A stretch of 64,000 nt of DNA from Euphorbia lathyris (GCF_963576675.1 NC_088915.1:30595501-30659500); one strand, 5' to 3'; shown: positions 44,877-57,343, numbered from the stretch's first letter. Notes: generated by a model from the letters alone, not told the origin. Numbers and translations: made by a program.

Positions 44877-45386
44877 AATTATATGTTTAAAATGAATGTT
44901 GAGTGATTATCATGCTGAGTGATTTGTGCTAAATTAGTAATTATTGCATGCTGAGCTAAATATGAAGTATATCACCCTATGCTGAGTAGACATACATACT
45001 GAGTGATAAACATACGCTAAGTTACTAAGCATGACGAAATTCTTCTACGTAAAACTGACTACTCAGAATATCAAACGTTTAGAATCCTAGATACTGAGTA
45101 TATCCGTTGCACAATTAATGCTAGCACGCATATTAAATAGCCACCTAGGATGATGTAGGCGCAATAATCAGAAAACACATGCGCCGATTGTGTCATAAAT
45201 GCCAGAATATTGTCGATTGATCATCTCGAGGTAAAACGGCTACTCCAACGTATCAAATCAACTCGATATTTCTATAAATAGTGGACGAATTCCCACTTGT
45301 ATCTCTTTACACTCAAAATTTCTGGCATTCTATCTCTCTCTCTCTCTCCAAAATCCCAAAACCTCTCTAAAATCCTTGAGAAAATC
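44877..45386 (+). other. Spacer between Copia-A pol and the third ORF
   Basis: 510 bp, no ORF. Rich in GCTGAGT and ACTCAG words. The last 115 bp hold a TATA box and a CT-rich leader. Confidence 0.7.
45273..45280 (+). promoter_or_regulatory. Internal TATA box ahead of the Copia-A third ORF
   Basis: TTCTATAAATAGTGG, 107 bp before the ATG at 45387, followed by a (TC)n leader near 45333-45348. This is a typical plant core promoter layout and suggests a separate transcript. Not proven. Confidence 0.6.
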
Positions 45387-48300
45387 ATGTCTGATTCTCA
45401 AAACATCTCCGGTGGCGATTACGACCAAAATCACTCCGATGAAAATCCGCCATCTCTCGCTCAGCAGGAATATGTTGAGACCTCAGGTGAGTCTCAAGAT
45501 CATGGTCAGCATGATCAATCTAAGGTCAACACTTCCGGCAAAGACCCTCGAGCTGACCAAGCAACACCGTCCAAACAGGCGAAGAAAAAGAAGGAAAAGA
45601 AACAAAGGGAAAGGAACTATTCTCCAGTCTTTAATAGCGTAAGGGGTTGGAAGATCGATCGTTCTCGCTGGTTTTCTAAGGGGTTTGTAGAAGCTGAACA
45701 ACCCTTTTGCGAATGGATCTCCAAAAATGGCTGGACCGAGCTATTTTCTATCCGTGAAGCCACCTATCCTGAGTTGGTAAAGGAATTCTACGCTAACCTA
45801 AAAGCAGCTGATGATGATAGTGACTACATGGTGACTAAGGTCAAAGGAAAGAAAATCTTTGTCAATCCTCCCTATCTCGCTACACTACTCAAACTGAAGA
45901 ATGAGGGCACCAAACTCCGAACCACAAAAGATTCCAGTAAAATTGACTACCCTATTAAGTTCTGTAAACCGAAGGATCACAAAGGAGAAATTGCTAGCAC
46001 CTGTATGGGTCAAAATTAGAAAATGGCCCACTATATCCTGGCAAATTTCTTATTCCCTAAGGTCAACTCCCAATCCTCTGCATCCAACTTCGAGCAGTGC
46101 TTCATATGGCACATGATGACCTACCAACCACTCAATATGCCCGTCTTTCTTATCGGTGCATTTCAACGAAGCACTGGGACACTCAGGTTGGGATCCCTTA
46201 TCACAAAGATTCTCCAAGACCATCGAGTAAGCTTGGCAGAGGAAATTCAAGTCCGGGGTACGGAGATTACTGCCGACATTCTATTCGGACTGGCCTATGA
46301 CCAACCTATCGTACCAAAGAAAGGAAAAGGGGTTGCAGTTGAAGAAGCACAGGATGTGCCAACCAAGAAGGGAAAGAAAATTACGGTGAAACCTCCTGCT
46401 GACCGCACAAGACAGGATAAAAAGAGAAAAGCTGATCAAGCCGCTACGGATATGAACACAGCTCCGAAAAAGCTAAGAATAGTATCCAGTGCGAGGAAAG
46501 CTGATGCTGAGCAAGGACAGGAGGCACCTAAGTCAGCAGAAAAATTGAAAAGGCAAGTTGAGCCTGAGGAAGAAAGTGAGGATACTCCTGAGCAACCTTT
46601 GCAAAAGAAGCGGAATCATTCTGGGTTAAAACCGATTGATGCACCTCCTCTAGACTTTTTAGTCTCTGAAGACTCATACTTTGTAAGAAGTCGAGAGATT
46701 GATCTTGAGAAAACCCCTGCTGACCAAGAAGAAGAAGAACTAAAAAATGATGATGGTCAGTTTGATGTTGAGGGAACAGATGATGTTGAGCAGGTTGAGA
46801 ATCCAACTGTGCCGAGTAAGACAGTTGATGCTGAGTCTACAGAGAAAGCCAGAGCTGTGGAGGATCTCAATGCTGACCTTGGGTTGAACTCATCTTCTGA
46901 GTCCCTTGACTTCATTCCTGCAGATCTTTCTCCTCCAAAAGTCAGCACAGGTAAACGCCTCAAACGAAAAGCTCAAAAATCTCCAGTTATTGATCTTCTG
47001 GACGATTATCCACTAAGGGAACCAATCTCTGCCCTTACCACACTTCAGTTCCAGTTCTTCAACACCACCGTTGAACCAACGTTGGACCAAAGCAAGGAAA
47101 AGCAAGCCTCTGTTTCTCAAGCTGAGGAACAAGCCAATCCCAAAGCTCCTCAAGGTCCACTTTCTGCCGAGCAAGTGCTCGAGGTTCCTGTTGATCAAAC
47201 AATTGAGTTAGCACAGGAAAATCCTAGTCAAGTCAGTTTTGACATTCCTCCACCTTCAACTCAACTTCAAGCTGACTCTGAACAGGTCAATATCTCTGCC
47301 GATCCACCTCTTCCAAATCCTTCGACGCAAAATGAAAGCCAGTCAGTTCCTGCTGGTAATCTCAATCAAAGTCCAGCTGCTGACCATGCTGGCACATCTA
47401 ATTCTGGACAGCACCAAACACCTCCTTCATCCGGTGTTATCCCAATTTCGGCCAATAAGCAACATCCTGATGCAACTTATGCGTATCTGAATGCAACTGA
47501 GTCTGGGCACAGAATCATTGACTCAGCTCAATCCCTACTCCAGGATCTTAATCATGCTCATACCGATGCTGCTGGGTCTACTCATGTTGAGCCAACACAG
47601 ATCTCCTCTGTCACTTAGCTTCTGGCAGAAATCAAAGGTCTCAAAGACTTGCTGAGTGTCATGACAACCTTCCAATCTCAACAACCCAAGCAAGACTCCA
47701 TCATGAAGCTGGTTGAACTTCAATTAATGATGGTGAATCATATGAACTCCCTCCAAGGACAAATCAACAACCTTTCAGCTGTGCACTCCACTTATGCAAC
47801 CTCTGCTGAGGTTAATCAACATTTCACCCGGCTACACTCTGAGCTGACCGGAGCTCGTGACCTAATTTCCTCCTCCTCCCAGTGTTCGATTAAGCAAATT
47901 AGTGAAGCTGTTCGCCTACTCAACTTGAGTAAAGAAGCAATGGACACTGGCCTGGTGAAGACTAATGAAATTCTGCAATACTCCCAAGCCACATTGAAAC
48001 ATGTCCGCTATACAAATGCCCAACGTCAGTTCTATGATTCGGCTCTGCTCAAGATGTATCATCAAGATTATGCCAAGATGACTGACACCATCACATGTAT
48101 CGGGAAATCACAAGAGTATCTTCTAAATATGCTCAGTGCCTCTATTCGAATCCCCACTTCTACTCTGGACGATGGCATGGCAGTTTTTGACGGTCTTCAG
48201 CTAAGTACGAGTCAACTCCAAAAGTACTCAGCCATACTAACTCGTGTTGTTCTTCGTGATACCTTTTCTCCTCCTCAAACCGATGCTGGCAAAACGGGGG

Positions 48301-48428
48301 AGAAAGAACAAGCTGATGGAACTCAGCAAAACTTGGGGGAAGCATCCGGGAGTCGGCAACAGAGACCCGCCAAAGGGAAAGGCAAAGTTAATCCTGATCA
48401 CCAAGCTCAAGTCAACAGGAAGAAATAG
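45387..48428 (+). pseudogene. Copia-A third ORF (extra downstream ORF), two stops
   Basis: About 1013 codons in one frame from ATG 45387 to TAG 48428, cut by TAG at 46017-46019 and at 47616-47618. The N-terminal part has RGWKIDRSRWFSKGF, YPELVKEFYANL and a KGKKIFVNPPYLATLL segment, which resembles the putative plant transposon protein domain (Transposase_32 type). The middle is acidic, low complexity and rich in A/D/Q/E/P. The C-terminal part is helical, then basic. SIRE/Maximus elements often have an ORF here, sometimes called env-like; I see no signal peptide or membrane helix, so I do not call it an envelope. The start is chosen because it follows the TATA box and CT leader. Confidence 0.75.
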
Positions 48429-49042
48429 ATTAGTTAATCTTAGAACTTGGCTTGTAGCATTTATCTGGCGTATTCTATCTTTTTGTATGCTGACTAATTA
48501 TCTATCTTAAAGCATCTTTTATTTCAAACTGACTTATCTAAATGCGATGCTTACTTATTGTGCTATATGTTGATCTGTCTTAAGTGAACAAACAAACAAA
48601 ATCAAGAAGGGTCATACAAGTAAAATAACTCAGTACACATTAACCTTGATACATCCCCTCATTTGCTCTGATACATGATTCAATAAACTTTGATATAATC
48701 CTTCACAACTCTGATACATGAATCTTTATAAAATCTCTGATACCTAAACTGACCGTGTATCAAACTGAGTATAAATATGTTCTAAATATTGAACTCTTCT
48801 GAAAACTGACCTAGGCTCATTTGAATTAGATCTTGGAAGGTCTAGAATTGAACTAAGTCAGTATAAGCATGTCTTAATTGTTTCTCGATTAAATCTTAGA
48901 AGGTTTAGAGATAAGTTAAGTCAATAGATGCAACCCTTACGGGGGAGTAACTTCAGAAGCATAAAAAGAATTTCAATCATAGGGAATCTTAATGCTGAGT
49001 TCCATTAATTAAATATTTTGCCAACATCAAAATGGGGGAGTT
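48429..49042 (+). other. Copia-A 3' untranslated region and polypurine tract
   Basis: Noncoding. It contains a set of near repeats of CTGATACATGA(A/T) with T(A/G)ATAAA-like neighbours (about 48650-48760) and two copies of an (A/T)TCTTRGAAGGTYTAGA segment (about 48830 and 48894). The tract AAAATGGGGGAG at 49029-49040 precedes the 3' LTR and is the plus-strand primer. Confidence 0.75.
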
Positions 49043-50524
49043 TGTTGAAACACCTTTCCACATGATTTTGATTTGACAAAATTATTTAAGTTAATCCATG
49101 ATTAAGTGGCAATTAAATTTAAGTGCTTTGATTTAATTATACTAATATGTTTGTTCAATGTTGAGTATAAATATAAATCAAAACAGAATCAAAAAGTAAG
49201 ACAGGACGAAGTCAGCATGAGAACACAGCACAAGCTGAGTGGAGTGCAACTCAGCATAATAGAAGAAAAGTCATCTTCAGAACAAATACTCAAAGATGAA
49301 GCTGACCAAAGAAGCTGAGTGGAACGAAACTCAGTATCAAAGAAAGGAAGTCTTCCTCTAAGCTAATGCTTGCAGACGAAGATGACCACGGAAGCTGAGT
49401 AAGGATACGACTCAGAAACATAGAACAAAAGCAACGTCAATACAGTCAAGCTGAGTGTTCGTCAAGACAGCACGAATGATCCATTTGCTAAAAGACAAGA
49501 TCCGACAACTGTCTGCACCAATAATAGAAACCTTGGAATTACGCACAGAGTCAATTTTGAGATGCATGGGTCAACTGTCTGTTAGCTAAAAGATGAACTG
49601 GCACTAGAAGACGCACCTGCGGGTAGAAGACAAGCCTGACACCTGCGGAATTCAGACGACAGGATTGGCTTGCAAATCTGAAGCTGACCAGAACATGTCG
49701 CAAGCAAAATCCGTTTGAATCCAACGGATAATTCCAGATTCAAATCATTACAGCTTCAGACCTCAACTATAAAAGGACAAGTTTATTCTTGGATCCTTTG
49801 CCGATTGTAGAAATACAAAAAGAGAAAAAGAGAAAAGATACAAAGCACATTCAAACAAGAAAAAGATCTTACACCAAACTTCCATTTCTGTGTAAAAGCT
49901 AGATCGATTTTGTAATCATCTAAAGTGTTCTTCATCTAGAAAGAACAAGTCTGTATCAATTGTAAAATTGAGAGAGTTGTGCTGAGTACTCGGTTTTAGT
50001 ACTCAGCGGTAGAGAAATCTAGGTGTTCGGTTATAGCACTTAGTAGGAGTTGAGTAAACGAATAGAGGAAGGTACTCTTGCATATTCAACTGCCTTGTAA
50101 ACGGTTTGTGCTCTACCTTTAAAGAGCTCAATATTGGATTGAAAAAGCCCGGAGGGACTCTGGGGACTGGACGTAGGCGGAGAGGCCGAACCAGGATAAG
50201 TCGTGCTGAGTAATTTCTAACTCTCTCTCAATATATCTATACATGTGTTGCTTGATTAAATTGATCAGGATATAAATTGTAAAAGCTGACACTGAGTAAT
50301 CTTGGTGCTGAGTTGGAAGCTGACCTCAAGTGGTAATTCCCAACTCACAAGTAAAACAGTTCTAGTCAGCATCTGACTAAAGCTGTCTTACACTTCTCGG
50401 CCGTGCTGACCTGAATTAAGTTAAGTTAACTAAAGAATTATATTAAGTTAGCATAATTAAATGAAAAAGTTATATTAGTTCCTAACCCCCCCCCCCTCTT
50501 GGAACTAATCACACGGGACCAACA
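49043..50524 (+). repeat. Copia-A 3' LTR
   Basis: 1482 bp, TGTTGAAAC to ACCAACA, followed by target duplication ataac (50525-50529). TATA box at 49768-49774. The three CTGAGT/ACTCAG inverted repeats are kept. Confidence 0.95.
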
Positions 50525-51399
50525 ATAACAATGCTCGTCTGATTACCGTGCGGTAGAATTTTCCCTTCAATCTATTAGGCATCCTGGGATCACAAAGGAA
50601 ACCCGTAGCACTCTTCCACTTCGACCAACTAGATTTAATCCTATGAGCAACATCTCCATCTACTTCTCCATTCGTTTGGATAATAGACCCTAAATACCAG
50701 AAGCAATCCGAGGTCTGAACAACTCTCCCATCTAGGGTGATTGTCCTTGCCTCCCTACTCCTATTGCCGCTAAACTTACACTCCAAATATTTTGTCTTAC
50801 TTCGGCTCAACTTAAAGCCTCTAGATTCCAAAGTTTGTCTCCATAGTTCCAACTTCCTCTCCACGCCTTCTTTCGTCTCATCAACCAACACAATATCATT
50901 TGCAAACAACATGCACCATGATATACCATCTTGAAGTGAACTCGTTAGCTCATCCATAACGATGGCAAAAAGAAATGGGCTAAGTGCAGAACCTTGATGC
51001 ACTCCAATCTTAATAGAAAACTCTTTAGTCTTTCCAACACTGGTACTACACTCGTGCATGCTCCCTCATACATGTCCTTTATGATGTCAATATATTTCCG
51101 TGAAATGTCTTTCCTTATTAAGGCCCACCAAAGTACTTCCCTTGGTACCTTATCATATGCCTTCTCCAAGTCAATGAAAACCATATGCAAGTCTTTCTTC
51201 TTATTTGGATAGTGCTCCATTAATTGTCTCATTAGATGGATGGCTTCCATAGTTGATCTTCCTGGCATAAAGCCAAACTGGTTTTCTGAGATCTTCACCG
51301 TCCTCCTTAGCCTTTGTTCGATCACTCGCTCCCAAAGTTTCATAGTGTGACTCATTAATTTGATTCCTCAATAGTTGGCACAATCTTGGACATCGCCTT
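50525..51399 (-). pseudogene. LINE-L reverse transcriptase (RTE type), truncated and broken
   Basis: On the minus strand the RT core motifs are present: LWERVIEQRLRR, QFGFMPGRSTMEAI, DLEKAYDKVPREVLW, then [20 protein letters not shown] and a [11 protein letters not shown] segment, as in plant RTE-clade LINEs. The catalytic box reads FANDIVL where active copies have two aspartates (FADD), so the first is lost. A frameshift lies near 51030-51060, and a TGA interrupts the motif before GIKLMSH near 51366. The 5' end stops at about 51399 against an LTR-like sequence. No endonuclease domain is left. The C-terminus is at 1-239, beyond Copia-A. Confidence 0.87.
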
Positions 51400-51929
51400 T
51401 GTTCGATCCCACAGAGAACGTTTTAATAAAAAAATTACTATTCTGATTAAATTGTTTTCTTGAGGTTAATAGAAAAATCGTTAAATAGTTTAAATGGTTT
51501 CTACTTCTAATTTTGGTTATAGTTAAGATTACAATTTATAGAAATTATATTTAGATTAAAGCTTATTTCAAGGTTAATTTATACCAAGCGAAAACACAAT
51601 TTATAACTTTGATTTGTTTAGAAAAGATATAATAAATTACCAATTTACTCAATTTAAAAGAATTGAACTGTAATCAATCTTTCCTCTCGGCGTAAGACTG
51701 GAAACCTTAATCAAATTCGGTGTTTATATCCGATTAATTGACCTATCGTAATGACCAAATATAAATCCAAATTTGCTTAAGTGTTCAATAAAATTTGCAT
51801 GAGAAAATACCAAAATCTCTTTATAAATACTTTTGCATGAAAACACCCGTTAGAATTACTTAAAGAGTATCGCTAGATCAAACTTTAAATAAAATAATAG
51901 TGAAGAATGGAATTGAATTAAAAGATATT

Positions 51930-53627
51930 TGATAGCGCGGCGCCTAGTGTGAGCTTTTCTTACGACGATTCAATGTGTATTGCGGTGACTGTGCTATGAA
52001 TATGGATGTGATCTTTTAAATGTTCTTAGCTCTACTAGACACTACGACTACTTAGGGGCAAGTGTACCACGTCGTATCAAGTAATAATCCGGTTAAGACC
52101 GGGTATTGAATCCACGGGATTTATAACTGCAAGTATTAGACGACTCGGTTTTATACGTTATCTAAGCGGTGAATACTTTGAATTGGTGTGAGACACAACT
52201 ACAAACTACTCCTAACCTATTGGTGACACAGATTTATGTAATTGAAAACTCCACGGAGTGATATGGATGACGATAAGTTATAAATATAATGAGCAATGAC
52301 TCCGAGTATATCCGATTGACGATTTACTCTTGCAAAGACGACTACGTGTAGTTTGACCGACCCGTGAAGTACTTAGACTACGTGGTTCCTAGTCAAGGCG
52401 TGTCTAATGCTGGGGATCAGAAACTAGGGCCCGTAAGTTCCGTGGTGTGTCAATTCCTACGGTTTCCGGTTTGTCACTTCCGATAAGGCAACACCTATAT
52501 GAATCCCTAAAGATAGCCCGAATGGCGTCGGAAATCGCGTTTCCCTACACAATAGTCAATTACGAGTATCAAAACAAGTAATAAACATCAACACGTATAT
52601 AGAAACGGAAATTGCAAATCATATATTATAAATGTGGAAAGCATAAATGAGGAATACAACCAAGCCTAGTACATAGGAAGAGTGCAAGCTAATTAGCAAG
52701 CGAAGAGGGAAGAATCGGCCCTCGGAACTAGCCAACCGGACTCAAGGCCGTCTCTTAGGACTTGGAGGTGGAACTCTCGAGCTTGGTGATGAATGGTGGA
52801 GCGGAACATTGATGGAATGCCGGAATAACCGAACAAGCTCTCGAGGTGGGAGAGTTTTATTACAAAAACTGAATCTATACTACAAAACTACACAACAACT
52901 ATCTAAAAGAAGCAAAATGTAGCTATGTACAAGGTGTATATGGTAGAAGGTAGAAGGTGAGGTCTAGAAGCTATCCCCCCTTAATTGAGTGCTAGTCACT
53001 CTTATTTATACATCAAGCTAGGGACACAAATGTAACTTCACAAGGTGCAAGTATGGAGCAACATCATTGAGTGCAGAAATCCCATAATACGCCCCACGTA
53101 AGGTGAGGCACGCCCCGCGTGTTTGAGTCTCTGAAGTTTTATTGCTTGAATTGGGGCTTTTACGCCGTGCGTAGTTGAAGTACGCCCCGCGTAAAAGAGT
53201 TGAATCAAGGGGACAGTGCAGTCTGACTTTCAGGATTAGGCCAATCATTTCCGACATATGTCATACGCCTCGGGTAAGGTGTCATACGCCCCGCGTATGC
53301 TGAGTCAGTTCTACGTGGTGTCTGCGGATAAGGCAATTATTTCTAACACCGTGTTTTACGCCCCGCGTAAGGGATGTTACGCCCCTCGTATGGAGTGGAT
53401 TTTTGCTCCTTTCTCGTACCTGAAATACAAATCTTGAGAGCCGAGTTAGCTTGACGTTTTTATTTCCTAAACTAATAAAAAACGAGGAAAATTAACTGAA
53501 AGTACGAGATTTATTTTTATTTCTTTATTTTATCAAAAACACTTTATTTTTATAATTAAACTTATTTATTTTATCCAAAATCAACCCGTAAATCACGCTA
53601 AAAGATAGGGGTAAAATACCCCTATCA
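51930..53627 (-). repeat. Ath-3 3' LTR (left)
   Basis: 1698 bp. TATA box on the minus strand at 53003-53010. Upstream of it in element sense (53089-53400) are four pairs of the 13-mer TACGCCCCGCGTA and close variants. Confidence 0.93.
53089..53400. repeat. GC-box pairs in U3 of Ath-3 left LTR
   Basis: Four direct pairs of TACGCCCCGCGTA-like boxes, each pair about 22 bp centre to centre, at about 53089, 53159, 53263 and 53354. The sequence is nearly self-complementary (reverse complement TACGCGGGGCGTA). Confidence 0.82.
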
Positions 53628-55090
53628 AACCTCCTCGGACTTTAAAGTTTTACTTGTCCTCAAGTAAAAGAAATCGAAAGACAAGGGATTGAGAAAATTA
53701 AGAAACAAACCGAAGGTTGGTTTTGCCAAGTGCGTGATTTCAAAGTTATGGTTTTGTGCAAAGGTTTCGGTAAGTACCTACGCAAACAATTGAGTACGAA
53801 ACTTGTTTGAAACCTCCATGATTAAGATTTAATATGCAATATTAACGGGGGTTGATTATCTTTTGAGAACCCGATAGTACCTCACCAAGGGATTTCGCTC
53901 TTACGCTCAATTTTAGGTGGGTCTTAGCACTCTTCTTTGCACTTACTCGAGATCATGTCGGATTTGCACTTTCATCCGGGTTTTTCCTCCTAAAATATGG
54001 TTAGGCAATATTAAAAATGAACCCGGAGGGGGGTTGTAATGTGGGTGGCTTCTTTAGTGGTTAGTTTAAAGGAACTCGAGTTCAAAAAATACCGTTTTGT
54101 GATTGCACCGTATCATTGTTTATTTCGGCCTTGGCGAATTTTACAAAATATACTTCAAAATTGCTCGGGTGGAGCTTGAGAATGCCTTTTTATTTTTATC
54201 GTATCCTTTGTTTTGATGGAGGCACAAAAATAATATTTTGAAAACTTATGGTGCTCATTTGCTAAGGCCGTGACTTAATTCGGGTGCACTTTGATTATGT
54301 TGGTAATTGAACAAGAGGAAAAAGGGTTAAATGTTAAGAGGGTATTAACAAAAAAAGTTGGTTAATAGGCTCGAGGGGGTTTCCTAATGTTCAATGAAAA
54401 CGAGAAAAATAAATTAAGAAAAATTAGCCTAAGTGGGTTCGGTTTATCATCTATTGCCTTTTTACCACAAATAAGTGTACTTAACCCGGTATTGGATGCA
54501 AATTCTATGAGTCGAGTGAAGTCAAAGCTCTCGAAAAATTGTGAAAGAATGAGAGTTCTCATACGAACTCTTTTAGGCTCAAAAATACCTCACAAAGATT
54601 CGGGTTTAAATTGTGCACTATCAAGTTTTCGCTAAATTCTCAACTATCCCGTTTTTATTGCCTTTTTAAAGTTCATTATGGAGATAACATTTGGGTTAAG
54701 ACTCAATGCCTTAGTTTAGTACTAATCCTAAGTTTTGCACAAATTCCCTAACTTTAAGATCAAGACTAAAATTTCTTAATCGAATCATTCCTTTATGTTC
54801 CGACACTTTTATTTTTGATGACAAATAACGGAACTTTAATTAATTTCCGAAGGAGTGATAACGTGTCGGGAAAATTTAAAAAAGTCAATAAATTAGTTTA
54901 ATTATTTTGTTGTTATTAAATTTTTATTTTTGTTTTTGGTAGTGCAAAACAAACGTTGAGTGCGGGGTTGCACGTCCCTCCGCGTTATTTAAAATGACGC
55001 CTATTCCAAGGGCGTCGCAAAAAGAAACTAAAACAAAAACAAAAATAAAGCTAAGGAAGGAAAGAAGAAGACCCTTAGTGGTCAGGGGCC
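53628..55090 (-). other. Ath-3 polypurine tract and 3' noncoding region
   Basis: Minus strand CCGAGGAGGTT beside the left LTR (53628-53639) is the likely priming tract. The remaining 1.4 kb is AT-rich with stops in all frames at short intervals. No gene seen. Confidence 0.65.
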
Positions 55091-55350
55091 CTACGCGAGG
55101 CGTGCCCAGGGGGGCGCCCCGCGTAGGGTAGCATTTTTAATGCGTTTTGAGTCAGAGACTCAAATACGCGGGGCGCAATAGAGGGGGCGCCCCGCGTAAG
55201 GTAGGATTTTTATCGTTTTTGGAGACAGAGACTTAAATACGCGGGGCGCAGGAACAGGGCGCCCCGCGTGTTTGAGTTTCTGAACTTTTTTAAGCATAAA
55301 AATGATGGGCACGCGGGGCGTACCATGGGGTACGCCCTGCGTGGTGTTAT
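55091..55350. repeat. Hairpin cluster A of Ath-3
   Basis: Four inverted repeats of the form ACGCGGGGCGY..GCGCCCCGCGT at about 55091, 55168, 55236 and 55310, spaced 68-76 bp, with 8-12-bp loops. They lie just 3' of the ORF. Confidence 0.85.
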
Positions 55351-55486
55351 TCTTAATAATAAAAACGAAAATAATGAAAGTACAAAACACAAACGGAACT
55401 TAACGATTTAATTAAAAACAACAGCGTACATTAAAACATAAAACAACATAGGAAATAACAAAAGAAAAGAGAAAGAAAAATGGAAA

Positions 55487-56689
55487 CTATTGTGGTGGAG
55501 GCGGATTTCCGTGGAGGTTGAAGTATGAGACGAAGGAGTTGGTGAGGGCGTCGAATCGAGCATCGAGATGGACCCGATCCTCCCATTGTTGTGCTTCGAT
55601 GGAGTCGAAGCGGGTGTTGAGGGTGGCGAATTGGGAGTCAAAATGAACCCGGTCCCGGCGTTGGTTATCCTCCAAGATATCCAACCGAGCATAGATGGCA
55701 TTGAAGTCATGGTTAGGTGGAGGGCTAAAGTTGAGACCCAAATCCGAATCCGAACCCCCTTCCTCATTGGCATGAGCTGCCCCCGAAGTCTCTCCCGGGC
55801 CCGAAGTGGGACGGTTAAGGGACTTAAAAGCATTTTTCTCCATGGGCCGAGGCAAAAGGCTTGGGAGGCGAGCAAGGGTAGCCTCGCCAAGAGCGAAAGT
55901 GGCGAAAAGAGTGACTAGATGGCCCAACCCGATCTTGCCCCGCTTTCGGGTGGAGATGTGGTGGAGTTGGACGGCCACAAGATAGGAGAGGTCATAGGCA
56001 CGGTTGTTGACACAACAATAGAGTGCCAAAAGTTCGTCCTTATTGACCTTGGTGGATTCCGACTTCCCCGAAAAGTAGATGGAGATGAAGCGGTGGAGAA
56101 GTTGGAGGATTGGATCACGAATGAGAGAGGGGCGGAGGTTTTAGACATCATAATCTTCGGACCCGGTGATGGAGGTCCAAAAATCACGAGCGGAAACATC
56201 CTCGGGCCAATGGGAGATACCATTTTCCGCTTGTTTGGTGAAGTGATTGCGGAGCCATTGGGTATCAACGGTGAAGGGGTGGTTGTGAAGGCGGAAATTG
56301 AAGAGGGCGGCACCGGGGACGTTGTTAGAGGTGAGGGTGGTGTAGAACTCCAAAACTAAGGAGGGGTAAACGTGGTGCCATGCAAGAAAATGATCGTACT
56401 AAGAGAGGGCACGGAGGCACTCCACGAAAGCCCCGCCAAGGCCGAAGCGGTCAAGAGTGTTTTGCTCAATGTATGGGAGCTCTATAAAGTGGGCGGCGGA
56501 AAGTGTTTGGTAGTGCTCGGCCTCCACCTCGGTTGGGAGATGAAAAGGAGCCCGGTGTAGGCGGGTAAGTGGTGGCATCCCCTCCCGCTCGGGTGATGGT
56601 GGTGGTTGTTGATTTTGTGCGGAACGGGAGGAACGGGCCCTAGTGGACCGTGGGGAACGCATGTCGGCGGTATGTTTTCGCCTAACCAT
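55487..56689 (-). pseudogene. Athila ORF-1-like protein of Ath-3, two stops
   Basis: One frame of about 400 codons from ATG at 56687-56689 to TAG at 55487-55489. It is cut by TAG at 56399-56401 (probably from CAG) and TAA at 56141-56143. The N-terminus is basic (MVRRKHTADMRSPRSTRARS). The middle part, with LEFYTTLTSNN, LFNFRLHNHPFTVD and GHLVTLFATFALG, resembles the Arabidopsis retrotransposon ORF-1 (ATHILA) family. The C-terminal part has two near repeats, DRVHFDSQFATLNTRFDSIE and DRVHLDARFDAL, likely a coiled coil. In full Athila elements such a protein accompanies gag-pol; here it stands alone. The start follows a TATA-free leader, so it is chosen only as the first ATG of the frame after a CT-rich stretch. 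Confidence 0.72.
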
Positions 56690-56825
56690 GGTGGTGAAAG
56701 ATAAGAGAGGAGTGGATGAGGGGTAGAGAGTGTAGGTAGGTTGTGTGAGTGAGAAAGAGAGGGAGAAGAGGGGTTTAAATAGGGGGAAAATGGGAAATCC
56801 AAGCAAGGCTCGGATTCCCAGAGGG

Positions 56826-57009
56826 GTACGCGAGGCGTGAAGGGGCTACGCCCCGCGTATCCCTCCCCCTGAGCTTATTTTTCGCAAGAATTGGTGCGGT
56901 ACGCAGGACGTGAAAGAGGGCACGCCTCGCGTATCGCACCTCCTGCCCCTTTTTGGTGGAAAAACGGGCTAGGACGCGGGGCGTATATGGAGATACGCCC
57001 CGCGTAAAA
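56826..57009. repeat. Hairpin cluster B of Ath-3
   Basis: Three inverted repeats (ACGCGRGGCGT..ACGCCCCGCGT type) at about 56826, 56902 and 56974, spaced 72-77 bp, just 5' of the ORF. Confidence 0.85.
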
Positions 57010-57343
57010 GGGGAGGTGGAAGGATTTTTTCGGTTTTTGATAATTTTCTGATTTTTTTTTTACTTTTGGATTTATGAGTGTTTAATGATTTTTAATTGAT
57101 TTTATGATTTTTATGTTTTATTTATGACTCTTTTTAATTTTTATTAATTTGTAATTAAGGAGGTAGTTAAGGAGAATTTATTATGGAGGGAAGTTGAAAA
57201 TTTGAATTTGGAAGGATGGAAGCTGATTGGATGGAAAGGAAGGTGGAGTGTGGAAGTGGAAAAGGTGTATGGGGAAGATGAGTGATGGGAAGTTTGAGGG
57301 AAAGGGAGTTGCCATGGGGAGTTATAATTCACAACTCCCCGAG
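57010..57343 (-). other. Ath-3 interval between hairpin clusters
   Basis: AT-rich then purine-rich DNA (GGAAGG runs on the plus strand). No gene or repeat that I can support. Confidence 0.5.

Larger units (their letters stand above)
240..50524 (+). mobile_element. Copia-A, Ty1/Copia LTR retrotransposon (SIRE/Maximus type), split by nested Tat elements
   Basis: Two 1482-bp LTRs begin TGTTGAAAC and end ACCAACA. They are flanked by the 5-bp target duplication ataat/ataac in LINE-L. A primer site matching initiator tRNA-Met follows the 5' LTR, and a purine tract (aaaatgggggag) precedes the 3' LTR. In order the element carries gag, protease, integrase, RT, RNase H and an extra downstream ORF. Integrase before RT defines Copia. 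Without the 38160-bp Tat insertion and its duplicated 5 bp the element would be about 12.1 kb, large for Copia and in line with the SIRE/Maximus group. By hand count the LTRs differ at about 30 positions (near 2 percent). Confidence 0.93.

Noticed and set aside
45387..48428. Calling the Copia-A third ORF an envelope gene
   Set aside because: I see no signal peptide, membrane helix or cleavage site. Only its position agrees with env-like ORFs.
55568..56359. Plus-strand ORFs of 116 and 146 codons opposite the Ath-3 ORF
   Set aside because: They are mirror frames of the ORF-1-like gene, which has family resemblance and a plausible start.
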